NCBI GenBank assembly: GCA_002104905.1
Contig: MCFE01000509.1
Coordinates: 1-64,000, forward strand
Source: Basidiobolus meristosporus CBS 931.73
Taxonomy: Eukaryota > Basidiobolomycota > Basidiobolomycetes > Basidiobolales > Basidiobolaceae
Direction: 5' to 3'
DNA length: 64,000 nucleotides
Part shown: in pieces, positions 53,955-63,989 of the stretch
Position numbering within the stretch: the stretch's first letter is position 1
How the letters are laid out: each line of letters starts with the position of its first letter
Program-made: the position numbers and the translations under genes
Notes under the pieces: generated by a model
Database searches by the model: none
Told to the model about the DNA's origin: nothing
What the model saw: only the letters and a program-made list of their open reading frames with translations

Positions 53955-54400
53955 GTTTCCACTAAAATACCTAATTTTGAAGCGGCGACGAGCAACTCTC
54001 TTATTAGCATCATTCATTGCATGCAAGGATTGTAGTCTTGGCTTTGTAAATAAAATAGATTTGTATTTTCACTCAACTAGGCTTATTTATCATTATTATG
54101 TGCATTTGATTCAAAAGTCAACCAGGTATTGGGTGTTGGGTATAGTAATGACAAAGCTTTTGAGTATCGGTTTGTGTGGCACGAGCTGCGTACCCTCCTG
54201 AAGCGCAGATACCGAGTACCCCACTTCTCGAGGGGTCAACTTCACCCAAGGTGGTGAGATAAGATACAGGTGTGAGATAGGATACAGGTGTGAGATAGGA
54301 TACGACACTCTTTCACAATTGACATTGTCCAACAAGGCATCGGATGATTGTAGCTTGGAAATATTGAGCCCATGTAGCCCCAAGTAAAACATACGATGCA
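53955..54400 (-). pseudogene. Family B third copy, decayed
   Basis: 53970-54010 matches the basic-tail coding region (GAAGCGGCGACGAGCA). 54300-54390 keeps Leu-Asp-Asn-Val-Asn and an Ile-Ser-Lys-Leu-Gln-Ser segment (left copy: Ile-Ser-Asn-Leu-Gln-Pro-Ser). The region between is rearranged and contains a short tandem repeat. It lies next to the truncated family A copy as in the other two loci. Confidence 0.55.
54253..54303 (+). repeat. 18-bp tandem repeat, about three units
   Basis: Units of TGTGAGATAGGATACAGG, the first one diverged. It lies within the family B third copy and encodes a hexapeptide repeat on the minus strand. Confidence 0.8.
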
Positions 54401-54617
54401 ATACAATATAACAACCATAGTAGGAGCCTAATTAGTTATTTGCATCTCCAGTCAACAACAATAGCATTAGTTGATAATCGCAATTTATTTGCCTACAAAT
54501 GAGCTTATGCAAGGCTTCAATCTTTCATCAATCAAACTAGGGGATAAGAGCGTTTATTCAACTGTCAGTGGTATAAGTATAGGCTCCGTCATGAGCGGCA
54601 GAGCAGAGTGCGTCAAG

Positions 54618-54680
54618 GTAAGTCAGTCTATCCAACATTCAAGTTCATCGGGCTAAATTGGTCTATTTTGTAACACGTAG
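54618..54680 (+). other. Possible 5'-UTR intron of the 54689 gene
   Basis: CAAG/GTAAGTCAG at 54618 and CACGTAG/ATC at 54680 delimit a 63-bp intron 8 bp before the ATG at 54689. Joining the flanks in frame gives no upstream ATG, so it would lie in the untranslated leader. Confidence 0.4.
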
Positions 54681-54688
54681 ATCTTACA

Positions 54689-54922
54689 ATGGCAAACTAC
54701 CCTTTCAGCCGAGAATTCACTGATGAGGCCTTGGACAATAATGGACACAAGAGCTACTCCGGAAATGGAATGACCTTCTGTGTTGCAAGAGACACAGGGG
54801 CAACTCCAGAATACCACTACCCCTGGGGAAAGCTCGAAGAAAAGTTCAGAAATCAGCAGAACTTTAAGGGATACATCATGTCAAGTGGAACCCAGTGGAG
54901 CTTTACTATCTGGAGAGACTAA
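54689..54922 (+). CDS. Small unidentified aromatic-rich protein, 77 aa, no signal peptide
   Basis: An ORF with strong coding character: Pro-Phe-Ser-Arg-Glu-Phe-Thr-Asp-Glu-Ala-Leu-Asp-Asn-Asn, then Met-Thr-Phe-Cys-Val-Ala-Arg-Asp, Tyr-His-Tyr-Pro-Trp-Gly-Lys, a basic/Gln helix and a Gly-Thr-Gln-Trp-Ser-Phe-Thr-Ile-Trp end. One Cys and no signal peptide suggest a cytosolic protein. AATAAA lies at about 54959. Its ending (Gln-Trp-Ser-Phe-Thr-Ile) and general order resemble the 72-aa protein at 43264 weakly. No known family was recognised. Confidence 0.6.
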   Translation: MANYPFSREFTDEALDNNGHKSYSGNGMTFCVARDTGATPEYHYPWGKLEEKFRNQQNFKGYIMSSGTQWSFTIWRD

Positions 54923-54979
54923 GAGACACATTACGCTCAGTTCAGATATGTGAACGTGAATAAACAGTTTCTATATTGA

Positions 54980-56030
54980 AAGATGTCGGCTGTCCAAAGT
55001 AGGTTTATTGAGTATCTATGGAAGTGACCAGTATACGGTTTGGTGAACACTTGTGTTAAAAAAATAGCGTATTTTTAGCATATTTCAGCATATTATGTCT
55101 GATTCCTTGCCACTGCAGTTGAAAGGTAAAACATGCATGACCGACAGTGCAGTCACCGTCACTGATTTCAATGGATAAGCAGTGGATCACTCTACCGGTT
55201 ACAACCATTGCTTATTGGTACTACATGCGCACAGACCTAATCAGCACTATCAACGTCATAGTACTCAAGAGCAATGACCAACAACAGGCAAATATATGCG
55301 TAGGTACTGTGTTTACTCAACATCTTGGGGTTTGGGCGATAAGCATCATTGATATTCATAGCAGCGCAAAGCCCAAAGAACTCGACGTAACCTTTCATGA
55401 AAAATTTCCATTTGCGGAGGGTGAGTTTCATGGCGATGATGGTTTTCCTTCCATCTCTACATCTACCCTAAGTCCACATAACAGAGACATTTGGTACCTT
55501 AAGCCTTGCACTTCCACAATTTCCATCGATATATTACTAGCTTCTAAGCTTGCACTTCCACAATTTCCATCGATATATTAATAGTTTCTGATGGAATATT
55601 CAATCCTCAATGCGTATTTTTTGAATCGTTGCATTATTAAGTCGGTGTGAATCTTCCCGTTAATAACTTATTGCATGGTTAGGCCGTGTACGTGTAACCA
55701 TCAGTCCATGGAGATGTTGGGGCTGCGCAGGCTTGGCTGTATAACTTACTGAGTGTCATTGTTGCAAGAGATAACAAGTGTGGATATTAAGATAATATAT
55801 ACTGATTGTCGTGGGTGTCTTTGGCTTCACCACAGTTGGCCATCCAGTCTTTGCATCTGGTTCATGCCATGCTTGACCAATCCACTCAATGTAAACAACT
55901 ATTCATCTGGATGGTGCGTGGATGGTGCGTGGATGGTGCGTTACCAGTGTACAGTCAATCTGGATTGCTTTCTATAGATTGTTGCGGGCTGTATGGAAGA
56001 AGTGAGGCGTCAAAATGCCGTAGTATTGAG
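54980..56030. other. Spacer with short direct repeats
   Basis: A 32-bp sequence starting CTTGCACTTCCACAATT is repeated at 55505-55536 and 55549-55580. An 11-bp unit GGATGGTGCGT is present three times at 55909-55941. The 144-codon frame at 55147 covers the first repeat and has no motif. Confidence 0.5.
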
Positions 56031-56112
56031 TCACCGTCTGGGCGGGATAGATTTAAGGCAGCAGTTGTGGACTTGTCGGTCTTAAGACTTATTACACTGC
56101 ACTTCCTCAACC

Positions 56113-56329
56113 ATGGTATCCAATTAAGAAGCTTGTATGTATTCTGCTGATGTCAGAAGAAATTGCCAGAGCCAAGAGAGCTAACAATGGAAACTACGCC
56201 TTGGTCACAGTCAAAGGGACTCACTGTACTTGGAAAGGACTCGCAACTGGCGAGCTGTCCTTCAAGCAGCTCCTCGAAGGGATAAAGGGGACCGCCTACG
56301 TGGATAGCCAGACATGGGTAATCTCGTAG
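56113..56329 (+). pseudogene. Broken copy of the 43264 gene
   Basis: Aligns with 43264-43482 throughout. Codon 5 is TAA, and a 2-bp deletion near 56153 shifts the frame before the conserved region. The stop codon and the Gln-Thr-Trp-Val-Ile-Ser end are still recognisable. The upstream TATA is mutated to GATTTAAGG near 56048. Confidence 0.9.
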
Positions 56330-57660
56330 AGTCTGGCTGGTGTCTACGTTTCCGGGGGACTCTTGGAGATGTTGCTGTTAAGGATATTTAGCTGAAGCAT
56401 TGTGAAGTAATCAAACATTCCTTTGACCCAGCTGTGTTATGCTCATTGCACTGTGAGCATCTAACATATGTGTGAATTGCTACTTTGATTGTCTAAGTGT
56501 AGCGTGAAAGCAGAGTTTTGCCCGGCCATGCTTTTGATCAGATATATGTGTACAACTGCCATGTATAGGCATCCGTTCCAGCAATCAGTATCGTGTCACA
56601 ACGCTCCGCACTTCTGAAGACAATCATTTTCTGTTGCGGTCAATATGATATGGCACCCCTGAGGTCTTTCAGGTACCTGGAGAGGTCTTCGCTTTTGCCT
56701 TTGTAGATGATATAGGCCGTATAAGCATTGGTTTCCGGTAACCTTGATTCCTTGGCTTTAGAAAAGGCATTGTTTAACTTCTGTTACTAAACAATTTGGA
56801 TCTCAGCATATATCCCAAATAACCTTGAGACCGTTATGCACCTATCAGCGGAACACCACTTTGAGTCTGTAGCATATATGTAAGTGTTAAAGAAATCAAC
56901 GTGTCTCCGCTGGTCTAAGGAGAAAAAATAGAGTATCTTGAACTCTTATTTCGAGTACTCCTAGAAAATAAAGTATTTTGCTAGATGCTGAGCTCCGCAA
57001 CCTTAGTTATTGTACCTAGAAAGAGCATGGCAAATTCGGTGAGTTGCCTACTGGTCCACACTTCAGGTGCAATATAGAGTGAAGCTTACAATATGTTTAC
57101 CCACATTGACTTAAGCTAGAAATACAAAGTGCCAGCAATTGACTATATAGATAAAGTTGGAAATAATAAGCATTTGCTTTGCTCTTATATCACTCAAATA
57201 CCTTTTTACTCAACTTGGCTAAGTGTCTATTAGCAGTTTATGTATTTGGGAGTTTGCCTGCAGGTTAAGTGGCCTTAAAAAAAGGTCAAAAAATGGATTT
57301 TCTCCAACACAATGGGTGAGACACAGAGATGTAGAGCTATGTTACACATTCTGTGGCCAAGTAAAGGTCTGCTGTGCCCCTCTGGCACATGATGGCACTA
57401 TTCGGCACTCATGGCTCAATGTGGCACTATCCAACGGAACAGGTCTATGATATGGATCTTTTGGTTTGGCTAAACTTACAATTTTCAATATCTCAGGTTC
57501 TATTGTTTTTACAGACAAGGATAAATTCTTTCTCGGGGGTGAATAGGCTGAATAACCTTTCCACAAGATTTGGTAAAATGCTATCGTGAAATTCACACTT
57601 ACTAGGTGTGGGACAAGTATTACTGTTGTCCAAGGTTGATGATTCTGTAAACAGAATAGG
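56330..57660. repeat. Right copy of the spacer and minisatellite flank
   Basis: 56400-57000 pairs with 43530-44040. 57230-57262 pairs with 44103-44140. Repeat D (57270-57440) is present only here, between the two halves of the minisatellite flank. 57538-57556 holds GGGTGAATAGGCTGAATAA, about two degenerate units, where the left copy has ten. Confidence 0.7.
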
Positions 57661-57669
57661 AGATTTTAA

Positions 57670-58240
57670 AGCGCCTCAGTTAAACCTTTTTCGAATAACT
57701 GTCACACAGATACAACACGCTTTACGATACAGTTGAAAGAAAAAGATGCGATATCGAAGAGAGTGTTATTGTAGAGTCAATGGCAACTACTTCAACGAGT
57801 ATTCTGGGTGTAATTTCCCGCTTAAAAGCTTGCCCAAGGTGTTTTTAGTCGCTGTACTTCTTGATAGACGTGCGGTGCTTGTGTGCAGAACGTGATTTTC
57901 TCTTGGACAGTTGTTCTTCAGATACCGGGAACGAAAACAGATATGTTTAATAAACGATATCCGGAACAATTGGAATGTTTGTACTTCACAACGCCTACAC
58001 TGGATAATGAGCCTGCTACACGGGATAATCTACTATTTTGGGTTTATTTCCCAATTTGTCCAAGTTGCGAACACGATTGAAAATCCAGTTTATACTCCGA
58101 ATACGTGGTAAATGACGATCAGCAACTCAACCGCAGATTTTGATAAACTATTAAAATTCCAGATAGTCGGCCAATCAATAACAGGCAGCAAAATGTCAAT
58201 GGACCCTACCATACAAACTCCATCACAATCAAATAAACAT
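57670..58240. other. Spacer without recognisable genes
   Basis: Overlapping short frames only. Confidence 0.4.
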
Positions 58241-58249
58241 ACATTTACC

Positions 58250-58520
58250 TTGATTCCTTGATAAATCTGGCGAAGTCTTGCACATCAGGGTCACCAAGGA
58301 TCAATCTCTAAGTGAGTGTTGTGAAGTGTCAGGAGTAACCTTGTTCTGAGGTGAAGAACTCTGATGGAATAAGGTAAGAGCCCAAATGCTTGAAGGGCAG
58401 CATATCTGTATGGTGAGGCAGGCAGATCGGGAGCCATAGAGTAGAGGCAATACACTGCGAACTTGGCCAACCTGGTATAGTCACTTTTAGACTGAGGGTC
58501 AAGTTTGTAGTATCCGTATT
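58250..58520 (-). mobile_element. LINE fragment, copy 1
   Basis: Related to 63560-63790 in the same orientation (AACTTGGCCAACCTGGTATAGTC versus AACTTGTCAAGCTTAGTGAAGTC; GCAGCATATCTGTATG versus GCATGTCTGCCGG). On the minus strand it contains remnants of the region after the reverse transcriptase in non-LTR elements. No long frame survives. Confidence 0.5.
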
Positions 58521-58933
58521 AAGCCAACTTTTGTATTTAAAGAAATAAGGAAAGTATCAAGTAAGTTATGAGTTATTGGCAAATCATTAGTGATTGATTT
58601 ACAATGCACCGAGATCATTTTTGGTTAGTGATTGATTTACAATACACTGAGATCATTTTTGGTTACCTAAGAGAAATCCAAGACGTAGAGAAACCAAAAG
58701 TGGATGCTTACCTAAATGGGGTCAGACACCTGAATAGGGAGCTGCTGTTGATATAATGCCTATCTGGAGATGACCACCCTGGAGGACACCCTAACATTGC
58801 GACGATAATACATTCTAAAAAGCAACGGTAATACGTTCTAGATATACCAAATTGCCTCAGATTATTAAGCGGTCCTTCATATAAATTGTCCCTGCCAACA
58901 TCATATACATCAGGACGATTGAAAGAAGCAGAT

Positions 58934-60893
58934 ATGAGATACGTAATTATTGGAGGTGTAGCCGGTGGAGCCACAGCAGCCGCCCGGTTGAGAAGAGCAG
59001 ATGAGTTGGCCGAGATCATTCTATTGGAGAAGGGGCCCCATATCTCTTACGCCAACTGTGGTTTGCCGTATTATATAGGCGGTGTCATTGTCGATCGTGC
59101 TAAGCTGCTGTTGCAGACCCCGGAATCGTTCGGCAAGCGTTTCCGTATTGACGTGCGGATACAGAGTGAGGTAACCGGCATTCATCCAGCGAATAAAACC
59201 CTGACAATCCGTAAGGCAAGCGGGGAAGAATACACAGAGAGCTATGACAAGCTTTTGTTGTCTCCCGGTGCCAATCCCGTCAAACCACCTTTAGGATGGT
59301 ATCAACTCGGAAGGTATCTTTACATTACGCAATGTGCAAGATACGGACCATATCAAGGCCTATATCGCTGAGAAGCAGGTGAAGCGCGCCGTCGTTGTAG
59401 GAGCAGGATTTATCGGACTCGAGATGGCAGAGAGCTTACATCGTGCCGGTGTGGCCATTTCCGTAGTAGAGATGGGCAATCAAGTTATGGCACCTATTGA
59501 CTTTTCTATGGCTGCGTATATTCATCAACACTTGACACAAAAAGGGGTATCTCTCTACCTTGAAGAAAGTGTGACGCACTTTCATCGCACAGAGAGCGGC
59601 CTGATCGTTTTCCTAAAGAGCGGGAATGCTATTCCGGCCGATATGGTGTTATTATCTATCGGCGTGCGTCCATCAACAGAATTGGCGCAGCAAGCAGGCT
59701 TGAGGTTAGGAGAGACGGGTGGCATCTGGGTGGATGAGCACTTGGAAACATCCCAAAAGGATATCTACGCAGTGGGTGATGCCATTGAATATCCCCATCC
59801 GTTGACCAAGAAGCCGTGGCTCAATTACCTTGCCAATCCTGCCAATCGCCAAGGTCGAATTGTGGCTGATAACATGGTATTTGGTAATACTGTCTCTTAT
59901 GAGGGAGCAATCGGCACTTCAATTGCCAAGGTATTCGACATGACCGTGGCATCTACGGGACTTGCAGCCAAGCGTCTGAAGCAACTGGGTATGGAATACC
60001 AGAGCTCAGTAACTCACTCCTCCTCCCATGCTGGGTACTATCCGGGTGCTTTGCCCCTGACGTTAAAGTTGATTTACCACCCAACTACCGGTAAGCTTTA
60101 TGGTGCACAATGTGTGGGTTACGAAGGTGTGGATAAGCGTATTGATCAGATAGCCGGACTCATTAAGCATGGCGGGACTGTATACAACCTGAAAGAAACA
60201 GAGCACTCCTATGCCCCTCCGTACTCATCTGCTAAAGATCCTATAGCCATCGGCGGTTATGTCGCTTGCAATATCATTGGTGGAGCCATGCCAGCTATTT
60301 CCTGGCGCGAACTTGTTGAAGAACAAGAGAAAGTGATGATAATTGATGTCCGCACTGTGGAGGAATATTCTTTCAGTTCCATTCCAGGTGCGATTAATAT
60401 TCCCTTGGACGATTTACGAGAACATCTTGCCGAAATCCCGACGAATAGGCCGGTTGTCCTATACTGTATCATAGGACTGCGCGGATATCTTGCTCAGCGC
60501 ATATTGATGGGGCGCGGATATCGGAATGTACGTAATTTGATCGGGGGTTATAAGACTTATTCCGCCAGCATTGCTCCGGTTCCCAAGCCATTCCCTGTGC
60601 CTTCTTCCCAGTCAGCTGCTGCTTCAACAGAAACTCCTTCAATTGCCTTGAAGGTAAATGTTTGTGCTTTACAATGCCCCGGGCCTATCTTGCAGGTGAA
60701 GCAAGCGATGGATAAGATTGCTGTTGGTGAACGTGTGGAAATCATTGCTACTGACGCAGTTTTAGCTCGTGACGCTGCTGCATGGTGCGATGCTACAGGA
60801 AACCAACTGATTGAGAAGCATGAAGAAAAAGGACGCTACACAATTATTCTTGAAAAGGTCGCACCTACTGTTATATCCAATTCAACGCTGTAA
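58934..60893 (+). pseudogene. Bacterial-type CoA-disulfide reductase/rhodanese/TusA fusion with one frameshift
   Basis: The first part (start at 58934, Met-Arg-Tyr-Val-Ile-Ile-Gly-Gly) has the FAD dinucleotide motif Gly-Gly-Val-Ala-Gly-Gly and redox Cys42 in Ala-Asn-Cys-Gly-Leu-Pro-Tyr-Tyr. Near 59291-59297 the frame shifts; the other frame resumes exactly with Gly-Ile-Asn-Ser-Glu-Gly-Ile-Phe. It carries the NAD(P)H motif Val-Gly-Ala-Gly-Phe-Ile-Gly-Leu-Glu and Tyr-Ala-Val-Gly-Asp-Ala, and after 60330 a rhodanese domain with Cys in Tyr-Cys-Ile-Ile-Gly-Leu-Arg. From 60650 comes a TusA/SirA domain with Cys-Pro-Gly-Pro. The family reduces CoA or sulfur disulfides with NAD(P)H and handles persulfides. 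No introns; G+C is higher than nearby. Many bacterial homologues add a DsrE domain that is absent here. Likely horizontal transfer, now inactive or with an assembly error. Confidence 0.85.
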
Positions 60894-60899
60894 ATAAAC

Positions 60900-61095
60900 C
60901 ATTCACTAGAACCTTATTTTTGCTCCCGCTTGCAACATGGAGCTATTTATTACGTGAAAAACCTTGTAAATCTAAGGATATATGCTAGTTCAATCGAACT
61001 GTTTACAACGTGAGTAATTTTGTAAATCTAGTTCAATCAAAAACTTCCTTTCCCACTATTTCTAAAATCAGAAGATAGCTTTACATATTTATTGC
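60900..61095. other. Short intergenic stretch between converging genes
   Basis: A duplicated motif occurs (GTAAATCTAAGGATATATGCTAGTTCAATCGAA and TGTAAATCTAGTTCAATCAAA-like, 60966-61030). Nothing else was seen. Confidence 0.4.
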
Positions 61096-61097
61096 TA

Positions 61098-61909
61098 TTA
61101 TGCATCATACACCAACTTGAAACTTTCTCTTGATGATACCTTTGTTAGATACTGTTGTAGGTTAGGTCTTCCTGAGAACACTACATCGCTCTTGATTGAC
61201 TTTAGATGGACCAGTAATGGGATGACGTGGACGTCAGCAGCTGTATACTTCACCCCCACAATATAAGGCCCACTTTCTAACTGGTCCTCTAGCTGATCCA
61301 GGAGCAATTCTGCCTTTCGCCATTCAGCTCTGTGGAGATCATATAGAGGTTGTGCTTGTTCAGGATACTTGTAGGCAACTAGGAAAGAATTCGTCTGCTG
61401 TAGCTTCTCACGATAAAATGGTGTATTTTGTCGCTGAATGAACTTGGTCAAGGCTTTTACACGACCCTCAAAAAATCCTTCTACAAAGGCCCTCTTACGC
61501 TCCAGTTCAACAAAATCGGATGGAGAAAACACCAAGAGAAACCCATCAATATTGTGTCAATCCAGTGAGTAATAGTTACCATATCACTGGTGGAGTATAA
61601 CTCAGTTCCAGGATAGTTGGAGTCAAGATACTCGGTAATGGTAGTGGAATCATCCAAAATCTGATTAGTATCTGTATTTACTAAGGTAGGGACAGTGGCA
61701 TATTTGTTGATCCTAGCATAAATGGTTACATATGTGCAGCAGGCGGCAGCTACATTACTATCTTACCGAAGTTATGAAGGGGAAAAGTTTTCTCCAGCTG
61801 CCAGATTGATCTCAATTACCTCAATGTCCGTAATATTCTTTTCAGCCAAAGTAAGACGAACTGATCTTGGCCACAGCGCTTGCTTGAAGGAGTAGAACTT
61901 GACTGGCAT
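61098..61909 (-). pseudogene. Glutathione S-transferase-like gene, two exons, disrupted
   Basis: Exon 1 (61909-61767) encodes Met-Pro-Val-Lys-Phe-Tyr-Ser and Glu-Ile-Asn-Leu-Ala-Ala-Gly-Glu-Asn-Phe-Ser-Pro, typical of GST N-terminal thioredoxin folds. A 54-bp intron (61766-61713, GTAAGA..CTAG, phase 2) leads to exon 2 with Ala-Thr-Val-Pro-Thr-Leu-Val (cis-Pro loop), Asp-Asp-Ser-Thr-Thr-Ile-Thr-Glu-Tyr-Leu (glutathione-binding Ser) and the helical C-terminal domain (61535-61098) ending Tyr-Asp-Ala. Codon 46 is TAA, and a frameshift occurs near 61540 between Met-Gly-Phe-Ser and Ser-Pro-Ser-Asp-Phe. Two independent lesions make it a pseudogene of a cytosolic detoxification enzyme. Confidence 0.8.
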
Positions 61910-61919
61910 ATTTTGAATA

Positions 61920-63490
61920 TCGAGTTTTGCTGAGCGTTGATCTTATATAGAAGAGTAGGTGATATTACTGTTAGATGGATGCCAATAACTATTGATTGGT
62001 GTACAACGTTTGGCTTACGGATCTCAACGATCGGAATATTCATTGGACCGGAAACTGTTTACCACTTTGGGATTATCTTTGGTCCGTGCTCAGCTTTGCC
62101 GCTTTTCCTGTTTTTTAAACTCTATGACTAGTATCACCCTGCTAATTCAGTCTTATTGCCAAATTAGATTCTGCAGGTATCGTGCCTAATAAAGTAATTC
62201 TCACAGTGATTGGTAAGCAATTAAATGTAATCAGTGGCATTTAAGCCTGTTACTGGCTCTTAATAGCTGCCTCATCAATATCAATATCTATACCAACTCC
62301 CATCTGCGAGATTGCTCAGGATATCTAATGTTGCTGGATATGGTGACATTTGACACTTTTGAAATCCAAAACTTGCGCAAGGTCTGTGCCAATAGTACTG
62401 CCAATTGCAGATCAGTGACATCAATTGCATTCCATATCACAAGTCAACAGCAACTTCATAATAGCCCACAGTGTATGGGTTGATGTTATGACTGCATTAT
62501 CATGTGTTTTCTGCCCAGCTATTGTTATTATAATTTGGTAACAACATGAATATATCCAATAAATTGTGCTGAAGACCAAACATATGTAGTTGGTCATTTA
62601 TATGGTCACCCTTTGATCCAAGCTCTCCAGGTAGACATTCATCAAACAATAGAAAATCTTGACTTCCCTGTACACATTTAGGTAGAGCTAAGCGCAAGTG
62701 TTGCAAAAGTAGAGTAGTTTACCTGCCCCTAAACATCCCATTAGCTCAAGCAGTAATCTATGAGTTTTTCATCTCCTGAACAGTGCCTGCTATCAATGAA
62801 TAATCTTATGAAAGCCACATAATCCATGCATGGAACAAATCAATCTCACTATCACCAAAAACTCAACATCACAAAAATGCCATCAACTGCTGCTACACCT
62901 TGTGAGCACACATATGAAGCAGGGGTCCACTCTGAGCTGATTTGTGTTGTATCCAAGAGAAATGTGTAATAAAATTCTTAAATGGCTTAACTAAATCATA
63001 GGGACAACTAAGTGCAGAATCTTAGAATTGTCAGAGTGGTGGAATTATTAGCAGTGAGATTCTGATCTAATATTGGTCTTCTATATAGCTGGGTTTGGCT
63101 ATGAAGGCCACAGAATTGGTTTGTTATGCAGCCTAGGCATGGTGTTCCTAGCAGTGTTTAGATATGCTAGGCTTAGGTAGAAACTTAGAGTTAGGGGGGG
63201 GGACAGTCACCAACAGGTGAAATCTTTATTTCAGTTGAAACAAAGAAGACAGCACTACTGTTATGGCTTTGATACAAGAGTGCATAGCTAAGGGGAATTT
63301 ATAGGTAAATAAATAAGGAGAGAGGATAATTCTTCTGTACTCTAGACACTATTTTGTGAGAAGGACTGTAGCAAGATAGGTAAGAATGATTTGTAAACAA
63401 CATTGACAAGTGGAATGTGATAATGATTGATACTCATCATAAAGGGAGTGTGCTGCATCAGATATTGCTGTCAAAGGTCTGTCAAGTACT
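61920..63490. other. Repeat-like stretch without recognised genes
   Basis: Frames at 61937-62189 and 62500-62706 have no motifs. A G9 run lies near 63195. AT-rich composition and lack of coding signal suggest decayed elements. Confidence 0.4.
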
Positions 63491-63509
63491 TCAGGTAGGC
63501 CGGCTTGGG

Positions 63510-63989
63510 TTTTTCTTACTACACAATATAATGAGCAAACTTATTGACTTCAGGATCACCAAGTATTGTTCTCCAGCAGGAGCCGGGTGTAGTGTGGTGT
63601 GTTCTCTTCCATGCCTTAATCAGTGGGTTGTTGCAGTGGTGAAGTCTGAGATATAATCTGGTTCTAAGGTAGAGAAGTCTGATCTTATAGGGCATAAACC
63701 CTAAAGCACTAAGAATAGCATGTCTGCCGGAGCATTCAGGCAGATGAGGCACCAGGGAGGTAATGCACCAGACTGCAAACTTGTCAAGCTTAGTGAAGTC
63801 TCAAGAAGTAAGAGAGAGAATTGGCAAGCCAAATTCCAGGACAGGGAAGACAAACTGCTTGAGTAGAAGGAGGCAGCTGGGAGCTGAAGTAGTAGGAGGA
63901 GTAACAGCCAGTAGCTTGTTGGTTGCCTGTTTTGCCAGGATAATTCTCTTCTTCAGGTGTGCTCCAGAGTCTAGTCCAGTAGAAAGCAA
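63510..63989 (-). mobile_element. LINE (non-LTR retrotransposon) fragment, copy 2
   Basis: Minus-strand frames (63989-63801 and 63752-63519) read LDSGAHLKKRIILAKQATNK, VFPVLEFGLPIL, Trp-Cys-Ile-Thr-Ser-Leu, Leu-Gly-Phe-Met-Pro-Tyr-Lys-Ile-Arg and Asn-Pro-Leu-Ile-Lys-Ala-Trp. This is the thumb/connection region that follows the reverse transcriptase in LINE elements (Lys-Lys, Leu-Glu-Tyr/Phe-Gly, Leu-Gly-x-x-Pro-x-Lys-x-Arg pattern). The frame breaks between the two parts. The upstream RT lies beyond the right edge of the window, if present. Confidence 0.65.

Noticed and set aside
55147-55581. 144-codon plus-strand frame
   Set aside because: No motif or signal peptide; it ends in a 32-bp tandem repeat and its start lacks a promoter or paralogue. 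It cannot be supported as a gene.
58886-58933. Upstream extension of the CoA-disulfide reductase frame
   Set aside because: The 16 extra codons are unlike the family's N-terminus, which begins right at the FAD-binding strand (Met at 58934).
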